Assembly (NCBI GenBank): GCA_004297985.1
Contig: SCRA01000046.1
Location: forward strand, 37,491 to 101,490
Reading direction: 5' to 3'
DNA length: 64,000 bases
Source of the DNA: a bacterium
GTDB taxonomy: Bacteria; Vulcanimicrobiota; Vulcanimicrobiia; Vulcanimicrobiales; SCRA01
Part shown: positions 7,869-16,740 of the stretch, piece by piece
Numbering within the stretch: position 1 is the first letter of the stretch
How the letters are laid out: every line of letters begins with the position of its first letter
Notes under the pieces: model-generated
Databases searched by the model: none
The model's input: the letters and a program-made list of their open reading frames with translations, nothing else
Told to the model about the DNA's origin: nothing
Position numbers and translations under genes: made by a program

Positions 7869-8639
7869 ATGCGTCTGCGCGTCTCCTTGCTCGTGCTCAT
7901 CGCGGCCGCGCTCTGCGCGCCGGCGCTCGGTTCGTCGCGTGCCGTTGCGGCCACGCCGCAAAACGTCGTGCTGACCGCCGCCGACGGCGTTCGCATCTAC
8001 GGCGTCTACGTCAACGCCGGCCCCGCTGCGAAGGCCACGATCCTGCTCTTCCACATGGCGCGCTCGAACTACGGCGCCTATGAGCCGATCATCCCGGCGT
8101 TGGTGGCGCATGGCTACAACTGCCTGGCGATCGATCAGCGCTCGGGGGCTCCAGACTGGGGACGTGAGAACCAGACCGTGGCTCATCTCGGCAACCAGCC
8201 CACGGCGTTTCTCGCGGCGCTCCCCGATCTCGACGCGGCTCTGGCTTGGGCGCACATCCACGCGCCTGATCGACCCATCATTGCCTGGGGCAGCAGCTAC
8301 TCCGCGGCGCTGATCTTCTTGTTGGCGGCGCGCCACCCCGGCGAAATCTCGGCGCTCCTAGCGTTCTCGCCAGGGGAGTACCTGGGAGATGGCACCACGG
8401 TCCATCGCGCCGCGGCGCAAGTGCGCGTGCCGATCTTCGTCGACTCCGCCGCCGACGCGTGGGAGGAAGCCCGCGCGGCCTCCATCCTCGCGGCCTCGCC
8501 CTCGATGCACAAGGTGCAGTACCTGCCTCATTACGGCGTGCACGGCTCCTCGACGCTGCGCGTCGACGCCGATCCGCGCGGCGCGGCGGAAAACTGGAGC
8601 GCCGTGTTCGCCTTCCTCCATGCCATAGAGTCAATGTAA
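7869..8639 (+). CDS. secreted alpha/beta hydrolase (dienelactone-hydrolase-like)
   Basis: Signal peptide MRLRVSLLVLIAAALCAPALG; LLFHMARSNYGAYEPIIPALVAHGYNCLAIDQR...IIAWGSSYSAALIFLLAARHP. Confidence 0.75.
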   Translation: MRLRVSLLVLIAAALCAPALGSSRAVAATPQNVVLTAADGVRIYGVYVNAGPAAKATILLFHMARSNYGAYEPIIPALVAHGYNCLAIDQRSGAPDWGRENQTVAHLGNQPTAFLAALPDLDAALAWAHIHAPDRPIIAWGSSYSAALIFLLAARHPGEISALLAFSPGEYLGDGTTVHRAAAQVRVPIFVDSAADAWEEARAASILAASPSMHKVQYLPHYGVHGSSTLRVDADPRGAAENWSAVFAFLHAIESM

Positions 8640-8702
8640 AGCAACGGTAAAGATGGTGATGCCGGACACTCGACTCCCCGATAAAGACAACACTAGGGTG
8701 TT

Positions 8703-9002
8703 ATGACAGATTACAACGATACCGTCCACATGACGGACTTCTCCCCCGCGTCCGACGTCGGCCCGGCATGCCCAGGCTGCAAGGTGCCGTTGCGCCTGCG
8801 CGGTACGAAGATGTCAGCCGAAGGCGTCAGCTACGAGCTCTTCGTGATCTCGTGCCGGACCTGCGGGCATCCCGTGTCCACGCTTTGGCACCCGCAGATG
8901 ATGGAGCGTTTCACGGAGCGCATGGTCGACATCGTCCTCGAGGATCTGACCCAACCGCTCAACGACGGGCTCGACTTGCCGCCGGAGCTCACCGGACCAT
9001 AG
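8703..9002 (+). CDS. hypothetical zinc-ribbon-like protein
   Basis: Two CxxC pairs: CPGC and CRTC. Confidence 0.55.
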   Translation: MTDYNDTVHMTDFSPASDVGPACPGCKVPLRLRGTKMSAEGVSYELFVISCRTCGHPVSTLWHPQMMERFTERMVDIVLEDLTQPLNDGLDLPPELTGP

Positions 9003-9044
9003 CGCCGTAGAGGGGCGCTCCTTGGGGCCCGCGTAGGCTTGGGG

Positions 9045-10736
9045 ATGCAGCAGACCACGCTCGACTTCTCCGAGATCCGCGTCGAGATACCCACGCTCGA
9101 AGGCGTGCGCAGCGAGTATACCGCTATCGATGCCGCGCTCGGCGCGGCCAAGACCACCGCCGAACGCGAGGCGGCGATCCATCGCTGGGATACACTGCGA
9201 CGACGTCTCAACGCCTGGGAATCCTACGCCAACCTGAAGTTCGAGCAAGATTCGCGCAATCCCGAATACAAGGCCGCGCGCGACTACTGTGACGAGCTCT
9301 CGCCTAAGCTCACCGCGCTCGAAGTGGCCCTCAAGCGCCGGCTGCTGGCCGACGCGCAGCGCCCCGCGCTGGAGCGCGCGTTCGGCGCCACCGCCTTCGC
9401 CCTCTGGGAGGCCGACGTCACCGCCTTCGAGCCGGCCGTCGAACGGGAGCTGGTCCACGAAGCGAAGCTCTGCGCGCAGTATACCGAGCTCATCGCCTCC
9501 GCCGCGATCGACTTCGAGGGCGCGCAGCTCAACCTCGCCGGCCTGGCCCCGTTTCGCGAGGACGCGGACCGCCAGCGCCGCCATCGTGCGGAGCGCGCCT
9601 TCTGGGGATTCTACGGCGCCCGCCGCGCCGAGCTCGACCGCATCTACGACGAGCTCGTGAAGCTGCGCCACCGCATGGCGCGCATGCTGGGCTACGAGAG
9701 CTACATCGGCCTGGGCTACAAGCGGATGCACCGCATCGACTACGACCAGCGCGACGTCGAACGCTACCGCGGCCAGATCGCCGCCGACGTCGTGCCGCTT
9801 GCGCAACGCATCGTGGAGGAGCGCGCCAGGCGCTTGGGAATCGCCGCCCCGAAGTTTTGGGACGAGAAGATGAGCGACCCGCGCGGCAACGCGCGCCCCA
9901 AGGGCGACCTGGCGTGGATCCTCGCGCGCTGCCAAGAAGCCTTCGACGCCATGCACCCGGAGCTGGCCGCGTTCTTCCGCACGATGGTGAACGGCTGCTT
10001 CATCGACATGGAGAACCGCGCGGGCAAGGCCGGCGGCGGCTTCTGCACCAGCTTCCCCACCGTGGGGATGCCGTTCATCTTCGGCAACTTCAATGGCACC
10101 GCGCACGACGTCGAGGTGCTGGTCCACGAGATGGGCCATGCCTTCCAGTGCTATCGCAGCCGCAATTTGCCGCTGACGGACTATCTGTGGCCCACGTCCG
10201 AGTCCGCGGAGATCGACTCGATGGGCTTGGAGTATCTGGCGCATCCGCAGATGGAGCGTTTCTTCGGCGACGAAGCGGAGCGCTTCCGCACCGAGCACCT
10301 CTCCGATGCCTTCCTCTTTCTGCCCTACGGCGTGGCCGTCGACCACTTCCAACATTTGGTCTACGCCAACCCGGACGCAACGCCGGCGGAGCGTCACAAG
10401 ATGTGGCAGCAAATGGAGCGGCGCTACCTGCCGTGGCGCGACTACGGCGATCTCGAGTATCCGTCCGCCGGCGGACTGTGGCAGGAGAAGCGCCACATCT
10501 ACCACTCACCGTTCTACTACGTCGACTACACGCTGGCGCAGTGCTGCGCGCTGCAGTTCTGGGCGCGCTCACGTGTGGACTACCGCGGTGCGCTTGACGA
10601 CTACGTGGCGCTCTGCGGCCGCGGCGGCGAGGCGACGTTCCAGACGCTGGCGCGCGGCGCGAACTTGAAGTCGCCGTTCGACGCCGGCGTGCTCACCGGC
10701 GTGGTGGCCGAAGCGCGCAGCGTGCTCGGCCTGTGA
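9045..10736 (+). CDS. M3 family oligoendopeptidase
   Basis: HEMGHAFQCYRSR zinc motif with downstream E; overall PepF/M3 layout (562 aa). Confidence 0.9.
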   Translation: MQQTTLDFSEIRVEIPTLEGVRSEYTAIDAALGAAKTTAEREAAIHRWDTLRRRLNAWESYANLKFEQDSRNPEYKAARDYCDELSPKLTALEVALKRRLLADAQRPALERAFGATAFALWEADVTAFEPAVERELVHEAKLCAQYTELIASAAIDFEGAQLNLAGLAPFREDADRQRRHRAERAFWGFYGARRAELDRIYDELVKLRHRMARMLGYESYIGLGYKRMHRIDYDQRDVERYRGQIAADVVPLAQRIVEERARRLGIAAPKFWDEKMSDPRGNARPKGDLAWILARCQEAFDAMHPELAAFFRTMVNGCFIDMENRAGKAGGGFCTSFPTVGMPFIFGNFNGTAHDVEVLVHEMGHAFQCYRSRNLPLTDYLWPTSESAEIDSMGLEYLAHPQMERFFGDEAERFRTEHLSDAFLFLPYGVAVDHFQHLVYANPDATPAERHKMWQQMERRYLPWRDYGDLEYPSAGGLWQEKRHIYHSPFYYVDYTLAQCCALQFWARSRVDYRGALDDYVALCGRGGEATFQTLARGANLKSPFDAGVLTGVVAEARSVLGL

Positions 10737-11338
10737 GCGTGGTCTTCGATCCGCAACCGATTTCCCTCGAGGGCGCGCACGTGCGTCTCGAGCCGCTCGA
10801 CGTCGCGCACGCTCCCGCTCTGCTGGAGGCGGGTCGCGAAGAGGAGATCTGGCTCTACATGCCCATCCCCGCGTTCCGCACGCTCGATGACGCAATCGAC
10901 TTCATCGAGCAGGCACAGACGATCGCGCGTACCGGCACGCAGATTCCCTTCGCTATCGTCGACCGTGCAAACGGGCGCGCCGTCGGCTCGACGCGCTACC
11001 TGGACATTCGCCGCGCCGACCGCGCCCTGGAGATCGGCTGGACGTGGCTTGGTGCCTCGGCGCGCCGCTCCGCCATCAACACCGAGTGCAAGTACCTGCT
11101 GCTGCGCCACGCCTTCGAGGTGCAGAACGCCGTGCGCGTGCAGCTCAAGACCGATGCACGAAACCTGCGCTCCCAGCGCGCCATCGAGCGCATCGGCGGC
11201 GTGCGCGAGGGCGTGCTGCGCAAGCACATGATCCGCCCCCACGACTACTTCGTTCGCGATTCCGTGATGTACAGCATCGTCGACGAGGAGTGGCCCGCGG
11301 TGAAAGCTCGCCTGGAGGGATTGCTCGGGGCGCAGTAG
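10733..11338 (+). CDS. GNAT family N-acetyltransferase
   Basis: LRLEPLDVAHAPALLEAGREEEIW...RAVGSTRYLDIRRADRALEIGWTWLG...RNLRSQRAIERIGGVREGVLRKHMI; 4-bp overlap with upstream gene. Confidence 0.85.
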   Translation: MSVVFDPQPISLEGAHVRLEPLDVAHAPALLEAGREEEIWLYMPIPAFRTLDDAIDFIEQAQTIARTGTQIPFAIVDRANGRAVGSTRYLDIRRADRALEIGWTWLGASARRSAINTECKYLLLRHAFEVQNAVRVQLKTDARNLRSQRAIERIGGVREGVLRKHMIRPHDYFVRDSVMYSIVDEEWPAVKARLEGLLGAQ

Positions 11339-11396
11339 AGCAATCCGCCGGCCCGCCCCAGCGGGTGGAGCGCCTCGAGTCAACGTAAGACCCCGC

Positions 11397-13385
11397 ATGG
11401 AGTATCCGGTACTCTGGGATCCCCCGGCGGAGTTCCGCGCCGCCGCCAACCTCACGCGCTATCTCCACTGGCTGGAGACGCACCGCGATCTGCACCTGGG
11501 CACGTACGACGAGCTCTGGCAGTGGTCGACGGAGCGCGTGGAAGACTTCTGGACTTCGCTCTGGGAGTTCTTCGACGTCAAAGCGAACACGCCGTATCGC
11601 AGCGTGCTCTCCTCGCACGCTATGCCGGGGGCGCACTGGTTCGAAGGCACCACGCTGAACTACGCGGAGCACGTCTTCCGCAACGCCACTCCCGATCACC
11701 CCGCCCTGCTCTTCCAATCGGAACGCCGTGCGCTCACCGAGATCTCTTGGCAGGAGCTGCGTCGCGAGGTCGCGGCCTGCGCCGCCGCCTTACGCGGCCT
11801 GGGCGTCAAGACCGGAGATCGCGTGGTGGCCTACCTGCCGAACATCCCGCACGCCGTCGTCGCCTTCCTCGCCTGTGCCAGCATCGGCGCCACGTGGTCC
11901 AGCAGCTCGCCGGACTTCGGCACGCCCAGCGTGATCGACCGCTTCAAGCAGCTCGACCCCACCGTCCTGATCGCCGTCGACGGCTACCAGTACAACGGCC
12001 GGCGCTTCGACCGCGCCGACGCGGTGCGCAGCATCCGAGAGGCGCTTCCTAGCCTGCGCTTCACCATCGCCGTCCCCTACCTCAACGACAACGACGCAAC
12101 GTATGCCGGCTCCACCTCGATTCCAGGCGCTATCGTCTGGAATGATCTGCTGGCCATGAACGCCAACGCGCAACTCACATTCGAGCCGCTGTCGTTCGAT
12201 CATCCGCTCTGGGTGGTCTACTCCTCCGGCACCACCGGCCTGCCCAAGGCCATCGCGCACGGGCACGGCGGCATCCTCCTAGAAGAACTGAAGTTCCTGA
12301 CGCTCCACGCCGATCTGCATCCCGGCGATCGCTTCTTCTGGTTCACTACCACCGGCTGGATCATGTGGAACATCCTGGTGGGCGGACTGCTTACCGGGGC
12401 CTCGGTGGTGCTCTACGACGGCAACCCCGCGCACCCCGATCACGAGGTCCTCTGGCGACTGGCGGAGCAGGCAAAGATCACGCTCTTCGGCACCAGCCCC
12501 GCCTACATCGCCGCCTGCATGAAGACGGGCGTAGAACCGGCGCGCGACCACGATCTGCGCTCGCTGAAAGCGGTCAGCACCACGGGATCGCCGCTGACTG
12601 CCGAGCAGTTCACCTGGATCTACGAGCACGTCAAGCGCGATCTCTTTCTGGCCTCCGTCGCCGGCGGCACCGAGGTATCCACGGCCTTCGTAGGCGGCTG
12701 CCCGCTGCTGCCCGTGCGTGCGGGCGAAATTCAGTGCAGGCTATTGGGCGTACGCGCGGAGGCGCTCGATGAGCACGGCGCGCCGCTGATCGATCGAGTG
12801 GGAGAGCTGTCCATCCTGGAGCCGATGCCTTCGATGCCGCTCTACTTCTGGAATGACCGCGACGGGACGCGTTACCACGAGAGCTACTTCACCGTCTACT
12901 CCGGCATCTGGCGCCACGGCGACTGGATCTCCGTCACGCCAAGCGGCGGCGTCGTCATCTACGGCCGCTCGGATGCCACCATCAACCGCCGCGGCGTACG
13001 CTTGGGCACCATCGAAATCTACCGCGCCGTCGAGGCGATCGACGAGGTGCTGGAGAGTTTGGTGGTCGACCTCGAGTACCTCGGCCGCGAGTCGTTCATG
13101 CCGCTCTTCGTGCGTCTGCGCGAGGAGGCAGAGCTCAACGAGGCGCTGCGCGAGCGCATCCGCGCCGCCGTCCGCGAGCAGGTTTCACCGCGCTTTGTCC
13201 CCGACGCGATCTACCAAGTGCCCGACGTGCCGAAAAACCTCACGGGAAAGCGCCTCGAGGTTCCCGTGAAGCGCATCCTGCTGGGCATGCCGCTGGAGCG
13301 CTCGCTCTCCGTGGATGCCGTGGCCAACCTCAGCGCGCTCGACTGGTTCGTGGAGTTCGCTGCGACGCGATCGGCGGCGCGCTAA
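11397..13385 (+). CDS. acetoacetate--CoA ligase
   Basis: 662 aa; VVYSSGTTGLPKAIAHGHGGILLEELKF, TTTGWIMWNILVGGLLTGASVVLYDGNP, NRRGVRLGTIEIYRAVE. Confidence 0.9.
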   Translation: MEYPVLWDPPAEFRAAANLTRYLHWLETHRDLHLGTYDELWQWSTERVEDFWTSLWEFFDVKANTPYRSVLSSHAMPGAHWFEGTTLNYAEHVFRNATPDHPALLFQSERRALTEISWQELRREVAACAAALRGLGVKTGDRVVAYLPNIPHAVVAFLACASIGATWSSSSPDFGTPSVIDRFKQLDPTVLIAVDGYQYNGRRFDRADAVRSIREALPSLRFTIAVPYLNDNDATYAGSTSIPGAIVWNDLLAMNANAQLTFEPLSFDHPLWVVYSSGTTGLPKAIAHGHGGILLEELKFLTLHADLHPGDRFFWFTTTGWIMWNILVGGLLTGASVVLYDGNPAHPDHEVLWRLAEQAKITLFGTSPAYIAACMKTGVEPARDHDLRSLKAVSTTGSPLTAEQFTWIYEHVKRDLFLASVAGGTEVSTAFVGGCPLLPVRAGEIQCRLLGVRAEALDEHGAPLIDRVGELSILEPMPSMPLYFWNDRDGTRYHESYFTVYSGIWRHGDWISVTPSGGVVIYGRSDATINRRGVRLGTIEIYRAVEAIDEVLESLVVDLEYLGRESFMPLFVRLREEAELNEALRERIRAAVREQVSPRFVPDAIYQVPDVPKNLTGKRLEVPVKRILLGMPLERSLSVDAVANLSALDWFVEFAATRSAAR

Positions 13386-13416
13386 AAAGCGAGAGGGGCG
13401 GCCATCGCCGCCCCTC
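13384..13416 (-). terminator. intrinsic terminator
   Basis: Perfect 10-bp stem gaggggcggc-catc-gccgcccctc; on the minus strand followed by tcgcttttt; lies between convergent genes. Confidence 0.6.
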
Positions 13417-13441
13417 CGTGTCGTTGACCGACCGCTATCGC

Positions 13442-13759
13442 TTAGTAGCGGTTCGCAGGCTGGAAGCAGTCGCGACAGTAGACCGGACGGTCACCGCGCG
13501 GCTGGAACGGCACTTGGGCCTCGTTTCCGCAACGGCTGCACGTTACCGTATACATCTCGCGCTGCGGACGGCCACCGCCGAAGCCACCGCCACTGCCGCT
13601 CCCACCACCGCCGCGCTGCGCTTTACGGGCGGAGCGGCAATCGGGGCAACGTGACGGCTTGTTGGTAAAGCCCTTCTGGGCGAAGAATTCCTGTTCGCCG
13701 GCGCTGAACGTAAACGGTCGCGCGCAATCGACGCAGGTAAGGGTCTCATCTTGGTACAT
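13442..13759 (-). CDS. zinc-ribbon/CxxC domain protein with Gly-rich linker
   Basis: LTCVDCARPFTFSAGEQEFFAQKGFTNKPSRCPDCRSARK...YTVTCSRCGNEAQVPFQPRGDRPVYCRDCF. Confidence 0.85.
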   Translation of the reverse strand: MYQDETLTCVDCARPFTFSAGEQEFFAQKGFTNKPSRCPDCRSARKAQRGGGGSGSGGGFGGGRPQREMYTVTCSRCGNEAQVPFQPRGDRPVYCRDCFQPANRY

Positions 13760-13943
13760 CTGGATCTTAATCCTTGTTCTGACTTGTGATCATACATCGC
13801 CGGGGATCGTCTTCGTCAGCTAGGATCGCAACCACAGAACCGAGAGACTCAAACCCTTAGACTAAGACCAAAGTAGCAGAAAAAGAGCAAACGGGCAAGC
13901 CCTCCATCATCAAATCTTCACCTTCTGGCGAAAACTATTGAGT

Positions 13944-14228
13944 TCAGAGGTGGGGTAGGCGCCCCTCCAAGGCCAGCGAGGCAAAGAGCGGCCCGGTGAG
14001 CAGTACAGCCGCCGTAAAGCCGAAGAGGAACGCCCCCACCGCACGCAGGGGGCGCGAGGCCCAGAGGACCGGCACCGCCAGCGTTCCCACGATGCTCATC
14101 CCACGCAGCGCCGCCGGGATCGGACCCAGGCTCTCGGGGTCCCAGCCAGCCATTTGGAGCTCGGCAACCTGCGTTAGGCCACCGAAAACCAGCGCGCAAC
14201 CGACCAGCGCCAGCACGTAGGTGCCCAT
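13944..14228 (-). CDS. small integral membrane protein, hypothetical
   Basis: MGTYVLALVGCALVFGGLTQVAELQMAGWDPESLGPIPAALRGMSIVGTLAVPVLWASRPLRAVGAFLFGFTAAVLLTGPLFASLALEGRL; overlaps stop of upstream gene. Confidence 0.55.
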   Translation of the reverse strand: MGTYVLALVGCALVFGGLTQVAELQMAGWDPESLGPIPAALRGMSIVGTLAVPVLWASRPLRAVGAFLFGFTAAVLLTGPLFASLALEGRLPHL

Positions 14229-15172
14229 CACACGGCCAGCATCGTGCGCCAGCGGGCAAGGTCGTCGAGGCTGACGTTGCCCCCGCAGACGAGTATGGCC
14301 AAGGTACCCTTCCGGGCCCGAGGCACGAGCCCCGCGCTCACGGCCGCATAGCAGCACGAGGCTGCCGGCTCCGGGAGCACGCACAGCGCATCCTGGACAG
14401 CGAGGATCCCCTCCACCGCCTGAGCATCGCTGACCACCACCACGTCTTCCAGCAGACGCTGCGCCGCATCCAGCGTGGCGGGCGCGACGTAGGGCGCACC
14501 AAGCGTCTTGGCGATCGAGGTAATGGCCGGGAGCGTCACCGGCTCCCCAGCGTCGAGCGCCTTGCGCATGGCGTCGGCACCTTCGGTCTCCACACCGTAG
14601 ATGCGCACCCGCGGGCGCAGCGCCTTGACGACCGTGGCAATCCCCGCGATGAGGCCGCCGCCGCCGATGGAGACCACCAGCGTCTCGAGATCGGGGATAT
14701 CTTCCAAGAGCTCGAAGCCGATTGTCCCCTGCCCCGCCATCACGGCCGGGTCGTCGAAGGGATGAATCACCGCCTGCCCCTGCGCGCGCCGCTCCTCGGT
14801 GAGCGCGAAGGCCTGGGCGATCGTCGGCACCAGGACCACTTCGGCGCCGTCGGCGCGTGCGCGCTCCACCGTACGCGCCGGCGTGGTCTCCGGCATCACC
14901 ACCGTGGCGCGGATGCCCAATGTCTTGCCGACGTGGGCCACGGCCAAACCGTGATTGCCGCCGCTCACCGCCACCACGCCCAGCGCGCGCCGCGCGGGCG
15001 AAATCTGGAGCGCGGCATTGAAGGCGCCGCGCGCCTTGAAGGACCCGGTAACCTGCAGCAGCTCCAGCTTGTAGGCGATGCCATCGTGCGCGTAGGTGGG
15101 TGTACGGCGGATGTGCGGCGCGATGCGCTCGCGTGCCGCGCGCGCTTGGTCGAGAGTGGGAAGCGTCGTCAA
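14228..15172 (-). CDS. threonine ammonia-lyase / serine-threonine dehydratase family (PLP)
   Basis: GSFKARGAFNAAL, SGGNHGLAVAHVGKTLGI, SIGGGGLIAGIA. Confidence 0.9.
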   Translation of the reverse strand: MTTLPTLDQARAARERIAPHIRRTPTYAHDGIAYKLELLQVTGSFKARGAFNAALQISPARRALGVVAVSGGNHGLAVAHVGKTLGIRATVVMPETTPARTVERARADGAEVVLVPTIAQAFALTEERRAQGQAVIHPFDDPAVMAGQGTIGFELLEDIPDLETLVVSIGGGGLIAGIATVVKALRPRVRIYGVETEGADAMRKALDAGEPVTLPAITSIAKTLGAPYVAPATLDAAQRLLEDVVVVSDAQAVEGILAVQDALCVLPEPAASCCYAAVSAGLVPRARKGTLAILVCGGNVSLDDLARWRTMLAV

Positions 15173-16740
15173 TGTAAGAAGAACCTATGAGTCGAGAAGA
15201 CGAGTGCGATACCGGCACGGTCGGCGGCGGCGATCACCTCGGCGTCACGAATCGAGCCGCGCGGCGCGACGACAGCCGTACAGCCCGCACCGGCCGCCGC
15301 CTCCAAGCCGTCGGCGAACGGGAAGAAGCCGTCGGTTGCGCAAACGGCGCCGCGTGCGTGCTCACCGGCTCGCTCGCCGGCGATCCCTACGGCCCAGACG
15401 CGATTGGTCTGCCCGCCGCAGACGCCCCAGCTGACGCCGTTCCTGGCGATGACCGCGCCGTTGGACTTCACCCAGCGCACGATGCCCCAGGCGAAGAGCA
15501 GATCGCTCCACTCCCGCGCGCCGGGCACGCGCTGCGAGACGACTTCCCACGACTCCGGTGCGTAGCTGGGATCGGGCTCGTCGGCCAGCACGCCGCCAAG
15601 CGCGCTGCGCACGCGCAGCTCACCCAGCAATCGGCGCGGCAACGAGGGCTCCACCAGCAGCACGCGCAGGTTCTTCTTCTTGGCGAAGACGGCCAGCGCG
15701 TCCGGCGTGAACGCCGGCGCCGCCACGATCTCCAGGAAGACCGAACGCAGCACATCGGCCGCCGGGCCGTCGATCGGCGCATCAGAGGCCACGATACCGC
15801 CGAAGGCGGAGATGCGGTCGGCGTCGAGCGCGGCGCTCACCGCCTCGCCGACGCTCGCACGCTCGGCGACGCCGCAAGGCACCGTGTGCTTCACGACCGC
15901 CACGCGCGCCGTGCCGCCGACGGTCAAGCCGGGATGGCCGGCGGGCACCGTCGGGCGCGCCAGCAGGCGCAGCGCGGCGTCCAGGTCCAACAGGTTGTTG
16001 TAGGAGAGGGCCTTCCCTTGCAGCTGCTGAGGGAACGGCTGACCGGAGGGCAGATAGAAAGCGGCGCGTGCCTGCGGATTCTCGCCGTAGCGCAGCGGCG
16101 ACTCGAGCGGCATCGTCAACGCCAACGAGCCCGGCAGCGCGGCGCCGCTCTGCCCCGCCTCCATGTAACGCGCGATGGCTGCATCGTACTCGGCCACGCG
16201 CTCGAAGGCGCGCACGGCCAACGCTTTGCGCTCGTCCACGCTGGGATAACCGCCGCTCTGCAAGTACTCGATGAAGGCGGGATACTGTGCGGGGTCGACC
16301 AGCACACAGAGATCGCCGGCGAAGTTCTTCGCTGCGGCACGGATCAGCGAGACGCCGCCGATGTCGATCTGCTCGATGGCCTCGGCGATAGTGGCTCCCG
16401 GCCGCTCTACCGTCGCCTCGAACGGATAGAGGTTGCAGGCGACCACGTCGATGCGCGGGATCTGGTGGGCCTCCAGCTCCCGTAGATGCTGGGGCTTCTC
16501 GCGGTCGGCCAGGATCCCGGCGAAGACTTTGGGGTGCAGCGTCTTCACGCGCCCGTCCGCAAGTGCCGGAAATCCCGTCAGCTCGCCTACCTCCACCGCC
16601 TCGATGCCGCGCTGGGCGAGGAACGCCTGCGTTCCGCCCGTGGCGTAGATGGTGAAGCCCGCGGCGCGCAGCGCGCACCCCAAGTCGATCAGCCCCGTGC
16701 GATCGGAGACGGAGAGCAGGGCATTCCGGGGACTAGGCAA
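15169..16740 (-). CDS. purH: bifunctional AICAR formyltransferase/IMP cyclohydrolase
   Basis: MPSPRNALLSVSDRTGLIDLGCALRAAGFTIYATGGTQAFL...GRVKTLHPKVFAGILADR...RYGENPQARAAFY. Confidence 0.97.
   Translation of the reverse strand: MPSPRNALLSVSDRTGLIDLGCALRAAGFTIYATGGTQAFLAQRGIEAVEVGELTGFPALADGRVKTLHPKVFAGILADREKPQHLRELEAHQIPRIDVVACNLYPFEATVERPGATIAEAIEQIDIGGVSLIRAAAKNFAGDLCVLVDPAQYPAFIEYLQSGGYPSVDERKALAVRAFERVAEYDAAIARYMEAGQSGAALPGSLALTMPLESPLRYGENPQARAAFYLPSGQPFPQQLQGKALSYNNLLDLDAALRLLARPTVPAGHPGLTVGGTARVAVVKHTVPCGVAERASVGEAVSAALDADRISAFGGIVASDAPIDGPAADVLRSVFLEIVAAPAFTPDALAVFAKKKNLRVLLVEPSLPRRLLGELRVRSALGGVLADEPDPSYAPESWEVVSQRVPGAREWSDLLFAWGIVRWVKSNGAVIARNGVSWGVCGGQTNRVWAVGIAGERAGEHARGAVCATDGFFPFADGLEAAAGAGCTAVVAPRGSIRDAEVIAAADRAGIALVFSTHRFFLH

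Noticed and set aside
8814-10505. 563-aa minus-strand ORF
   Set aside because: Shadow of the M3 peptidase gene; HEMGH motif and family match are on the plus strand.
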